The notes beneath the pieces were generated by a model. That model was not told the DNA's origin. It was given only the letters and a program-made list of their open reading frames with translations, and did no database searches. Made by a program: the position numbers and the translations under genes. Shown in pieces: positions 58,845 through 64,000 of a DNA stretch of 64,000 nucleotides (its first letter is position 1; each line of letters begins with the position of its first letter). Source of the stretch: Panaeolus papilionaceus (Eukaryota > Basidiomycota > Agaricomycetes > Agaricales); NCBI GenBank assembly GCA_015501605.1, contig JADNRZ010000013.1:868001-932000 (forward strand), written 5' to 3'.

Positions 58845-61224
58845 ATGTGTCGCACAGCCATACCAGTTGTCCACTTGAATGTGAACGTCGACACACCTCA
58901 GGACCTAATGCCCGTAGCTATTGGGGTTTCCTCGTCCTCTGGGACGAAATTCTTGATCACAGGTTCCACTGTCAACCTCCAGCAGGTAATTGACCCCACT
59001 GGTTCGTCACTTAGCCTACCTAATTTCATCCTTTGCTGATATCACCAACAGCGTTTGATAAGCTTTGCAATCACATTTGTGCTGCGGCATTCTATAACTC
59101 TGACGAGTTTGAAGAGGTCAAATGTCACCCAGGCACGCGAACCGCGCTTCTGAAGGGTCTTGAGATGTGGTCCACATCACCGCCTGACGATGACGAGAGC
59201 CCTTTGTTTTGGGTAAATGGCCCTGCTGGTGCAGGGAAAACAGCCATCGCCAACTCACTCGCTGAAATATGCGAAGGTTTGGGTGCACTAGCTGCTGCAT
59301 TTTTCTTCCGTCGTACCGATCCAGAGAGAAATGACGAGCTACGGCTCATTCCTACCCTTGCGTATCAGTTAGCCCTGTCCATCCCTCAGCTCCGTCCATT
59401 CATCGAGGCCGAAGTCTTCAGAGACCCAGCTCTCTTCCGTCGGTCTATTGCCCAACAGGTCATTCAACTGATTCTAAATCCTTTGCGCGGGATGAGGAGC
59501 GTCAATGCAGACATCGACTTCCCCTCATTTCCTCGTCTGATTATTGTGGATGGTCTAGACGAATGTGGAGGCTTGGGTGGAAAACGCCTGGAATCTCAGT
59601 ACCGCGTCCTTGACGCGCTGCGACAACTGGTCTCGCAACAGGACACGCTTCCATTTCGCATCCTCATTCTCAGTCGGCCTGAGCGACACCTTCACCATCT
59701 ATTTGACCAACCCTCCTTCTCCACCATCACACATCGGATCCGCCTAGATGAGTCATTCATCCCTGAAGACGACATCTTCATATACGTCAACCATGAATTT
59801 CTCTGGATCACAACAAATCACCCAGATCGACAATCCCTTCCTTCTGGCTGGCCACCTTGCAGAACGGTACAACGGATCGTGGAGAGGTCCTCTGGGCACT
59901 TCATCTATGCTGCGACGGTGATGAAATATATAAAATCACTGCGTCATCGCCCAGCAGAACGGCTACGTCTCATCGAGGGATGCATGGAATCAAAAGCTGC
60001 TACCTTATCGGAGGAATTCCCATTGGCCAATCTATACGCCCTCTATCGCGACATTTTAACTTCCTCTGTTGATCCACCTTCCGCTCTGTGCGCCATCACT
60101 TTCCATCTCGTCCACCCCACTATCTCAACCTCAAACATTGCAATCCCGTTACTATCACTAGAGAAAATGTTGTCCTTGACACCTGGCGCCATACGACACT
60201 CGCTTTCCGACTTTGAGTCAGTTTTGGAGGTTCTGGATACTCCTCAAAATTTGATCAAATTCCATCACGCCTCCTTTGTCGACTTTTTGCGTGATTCCGG
60301 GCGAGCAGGTGACTGGTACATCAACGTAGAATCTTCTGCGGAACAGTTCGTGTTCGATGACCTTGAAATGTTTGATAAAATGCACTGTGAGCACATCCCT
60401 TTTAAAATGGGGAGTAAATTTCTCAAACTTAGTGCCTTCCCAGCTGAAGATGAACAAGCATTTTGGTTTTATTGTTTCTGCGACGCTGTTCAACAAGCAA
60501 CTCCCAGCAGCCGTTTGAGCTCTCGCTTGCTGTCCACGTGGAGTGACATCGTCTCTTATGATCTCGGTCGCGAATTTCTCAAAGCCAGCTGGCTGGGTGC
60601 GGGGAAGTACTACGATCGCATTAGGCAGGCCTACTCCAATATGGTATGCTTAGCATCTTTGAAAACCCTAACACCCCTGATGCTAGTCTCTGACAGAAAT
60701 TTGCCGATAAAGCCGTTCTTGTCAAGGGTCTTGACGATGGCTTCCTTCACCTTCTGCGACCATACATCCTCCCCTACCTTTCCGATGTCCAGCTTTTAGC
60801 CCTCCTCCTCAGTCACATCACAGATCCCTTCCCCCTAGCAGGGAGATCTAAACGCCGTTGGTTGAAGGATTTCTTTGAATCTTTGATCACTACCCAGCAG
60901 AATGTGTTCCAGATTGACCAATCTGCCTTGCACCTTCTTGGAGCACCTCACTTGGACACCTTCTGGTTGCGATCTCTGTTTGCGACATTATATCGCCCCG
61001 AAAATGGAGGGTTGGGCCGCTTGAGGAACTCCATTCAAAACGACGTCCTCCTCATGAATGCGACACTCTTTCTGCTTGAGCTCATCAAGTCACGCTCAGT
61101 AAAAATAAAAGTCAGACAAGTCGGACAAGTCGGACAAACTCAGGACGTCGTCGGACGCGGTTGTACTTCGCCATTGATCATATGCTTAGTAATCATAATC
61201 CTACGGTACAGATTGTCAAGCTAA
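58845..61224 (+). CDS. NACHT-domain NTPase (fungal NLR-like), without a repeat domain
   Basis: 758 aa from exons 58845-59001, 59052-60643 and 60697-61224, in phase. A short N-terminal segment (GTKFLITGSTVNLQQ) precedes the linker KCHPGTRTALLKGLEMW. Walker A is GPAGAGKT (residues 109-116), Walker B LIIVDGLDE (about 215), and the sensor RILILSRPE follows. A helical winged region runs to about residue 560. The last exon is helical and ends after a GQVGQ-containing stretch with a hydrophobic end (PLIICLVIIILRY). No WD40, ankyrin or TPR repeats follow, which fungal NLRs often have; the short versions are common in mushrooms. The first exon uses a GTTCGT donor and the start ATG is tentative. Role (non-self recognition or other STAND switching) is inference. 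Confidence 0.8.
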
Positions 61225-61284
61225 CAGTATCTGTGTTCTGGCTGCAACTCACATAAGTTTGAGGTCTACATGGGGGCTGGCACT

Positions 61285-62905
61285 TTAGTCAAGGTCCACA
61301 TCTAAGGGGCTGTTCACATCCCCTTCATCACCCTCACCATATACACCAAGCTCATGTAGTTGGAGATACAGGTGAGCTGGATGCTTTCGAAGGACATATA
61401 CATTTTGACTTCCATCCCGCCTCCATATCCCAACTATATCGAATAATGAGCCTAGTTCCATCACAAACTCCGCTGAATCTTGAGGCCATTCACCACGAAT
61501 TACTGTGGAATATGGTTGCCCAATTTTCACCAAAGGAACATAGATGGCAAGCTGCTTTAGACTCCCATCCGGCATTTCGATAGTGTAGAATGCAACAGCC
61601 TCACCAAAACGATGCGCGGAAGTGTGAGGAGATGATACACCAGGTACTGACTGGATTTGAGCAATAAGTTGGTGAAGTCATAGAGAGAATATGCCTGTAA
61701 ACTTACTTCAAACCAGCGGTACTTTCTCGATGTTGGGGAGTAAGCTTCACTAATGCGACTGCGAAGGGTCTTTCTGTTTCTGAGCTTGACCTTGCCGTAG
61801 AGCTTGACAATATATTGATGTGTGTTTGAATCCAAGCCCTTTGGATCCTTTCATCGTTTCTGCCACCGCAATAAAGTTGGTTGGAGCGATAGAAATGAAG
61901 CCAGTAAATTTAAGTGCTTGGTAATGTTGTCTTCAAAGCGAGTACACTTAGATATTGGAAGGTGTTGGAATGGAATGTTGACACCGGGTGGCAGGGTTGA
62001 TTCTCGGGCGCCTGATTCAGTCGAAGAAGTTGATGCATTGGGATCCTGACTCCGCAGCATTGGGTAATAAAGCTCGACCAGGCGGATAACTTCCTTCTCG
62101 ATAACTATACTTGTAAAGTTTGCAAAAGGCTCCTTTTTCGAATGAATCTTGTGCCCAGCCTCGCCAATAGTCCGTTCAACAGTTGATTGCGAGCATGTAC
62201 GAATAGAGCCAAACCATTTGATATGCATTGGCACATGAACAAGCTGGAAAATACATAGTCGGCAGCGATATATCTTATCGGGATTGGGACCAACATATAG
62301 CTGCTTGTATTGTCGAAGGAACTTCCACACAACTGACTGCAATTCACAAAGATCAGCGTGCGAGCGTGGTTTGATGGACATAGCAAACTCGACTATGTGG
62401 ACAAATTGAGCAAAGTTTCCGAGGAGGAGCGGACTCAGGCCAATTTCGATCCCAATCGGAAGGATATACCAGTGCAAAAGGGCCATCCACTCATAAGCTT
62501 TATACTGACTCTGTCGCTTTAGATAGGGATCACGTATAGGGCCAGAAAATGAGGGTGGAAGGGTTTCATTGGCCATTGCAACGAGTTCTCCAAGGAGCTG
62601 CATTTTCCGAGCGCTAATGTGAACAGCTTCACCAGCGCTACTTCCAGTTGACCAAGTGTCATACATTGCTGGCATACAGTTCTCATAAAATAAATGGAAT
62701 GGGTCGAGAGGAAAGAAATGTGGATGTGTGAATGCAGGCGATGCAACGGCGAGAGGCATTCTCGATACTAGTACACCTGTTAATCTGGATATTTCGGCTA
62801 ACTCCCGTTTTGACCGTGCATTGGAAAGCTTCGACAAGGTCTCCATGTAATCCATTTGTCTGCGCAGAGTAACAGTATCCGGGGAATATTCTCTTGGACG
62901 TGTTG
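61285..62905 (-). pseudogene. CMC-type (Plavaka/CACTA-like) DNA transposase, C-terminal remnant
   Basis: Minus-strand frame open from about 62905: YSPDTVTLRRQM, LTGVLVSRMPLAV, FFPLDPFHLFYENCMPAMYD, YKAYEWMALLHWYILPIGIE and MHIKWFGSIRTCSQSTVERT. This order fits the C-terminal half of CACTA/Plavaka-superfamily transposases abundant in mushrooms (Tnp2-like). A TGA at 61851-61853 breaks the frame after LLRWQKR. The same frame continues (GLDSNTHQYIVKLYGK), an intron follows (61709 down), and the last exon carries FGEAVAFYTIEMPDGSLKQL and ends at 61285. The N-terminal half and terminal repeats were not found. A dead fragment with one premature stop. Confidence 0.7.
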
Positions 62906-64000
62906 GATTATATATACATCAGCAAATTCTGATTTTTTCCCATAGCTCCACATAGCGTGTGAGCCATCACCTGTAGTTCACCACTTGGCACTGTAGCGTG
63001 CTGTAGCACTGTAGCACTCCAGAGTGTTATGTCATTTATCAGAGACAATACAGATTTTTCTTATAGTAGTATGGAGCCATTGGTAGTTGGCCCCTATTCA
63101 TTGATGTGCATCCTGAGCATTAATTAATAATTATAGAGTTTTGGATTCCATTCTAAATAAAAACAAGTTGATAGTTATCATTTAATATATAAAGCCAGTA
63201 CCCCAATATAGTTTGCATGAGCTTAAGTTAAATTTCGGGCACTTGTTTTGTAGTAATTATGAGTGGTGATCTTATATATTTCTGTGCTGGGGCCTGAATG
63301 ATCATTACCCAAGCTACCAAATAATAATTAAATAATTGACATTTATATAAGCTATTTTAAAAGCAAAAATAATGATTCACCGCATATCATCTTAATTTTA
63401 TGAGGACTTGTTTCAAAATATCATTTCTTATTGATGATGAAAACCTCAAAGTCAAAGTTTAAGTGATGTTGTCACGTTGTGATTGGTGTGATCATGTGAT
63501 CACAAAAGTCACATTCAAAACCGAACTGTTCGCTTTTGAATGTGATCGTGTGAAAGGATGACAAATCCAGTCTAAAGAAATGATTTGTGGTTTGTTCTCG
63601 AAAACTCCAACATTTTCTCCTTCAACCACCACTTGCACCGCACTTCATGTGTTAGCCTTGCTTCACAACTGACAGTTGGGTTAGTTTATGTCTTATCATG
63701 GTGTAAAGCATACAGCTGACTGTAATTTCACAGCATCTCATTGGGAACACGGGCATTTAGTGATGAGGTGGCAGCATTGGGGCATTCTGGTATGTTCCCT
63801 TGCTCTCGTTTTTTTTGTTTTTTTACTTATTTATCCTACCTGGACAGTAATTCTGAATCGCTTTATTTCTCCTCTCACCCTCCCACCTCCCTATTTACTC
63901 TTCTGTCTCAGGCTTCCCTCCCTCCTTCAGCCTGATCTGCCATTTCTCAATTTACCCTATACCCGCCAGGTAACATGTAAGTGGTCTTCGTTATGCACAT
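62906..64000. other. AT-rich intergenic region to window end
   Basis: About 1.1 kb with no supported gene. It contains the near-perfect 37-base palindrome at 63509-63545 and pyrimidine-rich sequence near 63800-63950 that could be a 5' leader of a gene beyond the window. Confidence 0.45.
63509..63545. repeat. Near-perfect 37-base palindrome
   Basis: TCACATTCAAAA at 63509-63520 pairs with TTTTGAATGTGA at 63534-63545. The spacer itself contains CGAAC/GTTCG. Only one base pair and the central base fail to pair. Confidence 0.8.

Overview
The window is nuclear DNA of a filamentous basidiomycete, most likely an Agaricomycete. Genes are split by many GT-AG introns of about 48-90 bases, intergenic gaps are short, and several families are typical of mushroom-forming fungi: WSC proteins, F-box-like proteins, TKL kinases with an HGD loop, NACHT proteins, CMC-type transposases and a Copia element. 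I assembled exon structures by hand from splice sites and reading frame. Lengths marked as multiples of three were checked exon by exon.

Layout. 1-6.2 kb: the 5' part of a secreted serine carboxypeptidase (-), RTF2 (-), a secreted GH43 arabinanase-like enzyme in 13 exons (-), and MED21 (+). 6.6-15.4 kb: two adjacent paralogous P-loop GTPase genes. The first is broken by a full-length 5.6 kb Copia retrotransposon with identical LTRs and a 5 bp target duplication. 16.8-20.8 kb: a helical-domain/disordered protein and a two-WSC-domain secreted protein. 21.4-30.2 kb: two intact single-pass membrane proteins of one family (-), several decayed copies of that family, and, between the decayed copies, a homoserine O-acetyltransferase gene (MET2) with an apparent one-base frameshift. 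30.4-37.3 kb: an F-box-like protein, an MFS DHA2-type transporter and GTPase paralogue 3. 38.7-41.8 kb: a MINDY deubiquitinase with a CaaX tail, convergent with GTPase paralogue 4. 42.4-46.1 kb: a tandem dienelactone hydrolase pair. The second copy is dead and carries a 1.24 kb inverted-repeat element with arrays of a short motif in both arms. 46.4-53.3 kb: a BTB protein, a TKL kinase and the XPF/Rad1 nuclease. 55.8-64 kb: an Egh16-like secreted protein, a LENG1-like nuclear protein, a NACHT protein and a decayed CMC-type transposase.

The housekeeping genes (RTF2, MED21, XPF, MET2, LENG1-like) act independently. The accessory theme is the four-member GTPase family. All members share the same five-exon structure, with the P-loop on a separate 34-base exon, an unusual G4 motif (TMWD/TMWN) and a basic C-terminal tail. 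This family, the splicing-derived duplication inside the Copia LTR and the foldback-like element are the observations most worth following up. I see no rRNA, no convincing tRNA and no CRISPR array.
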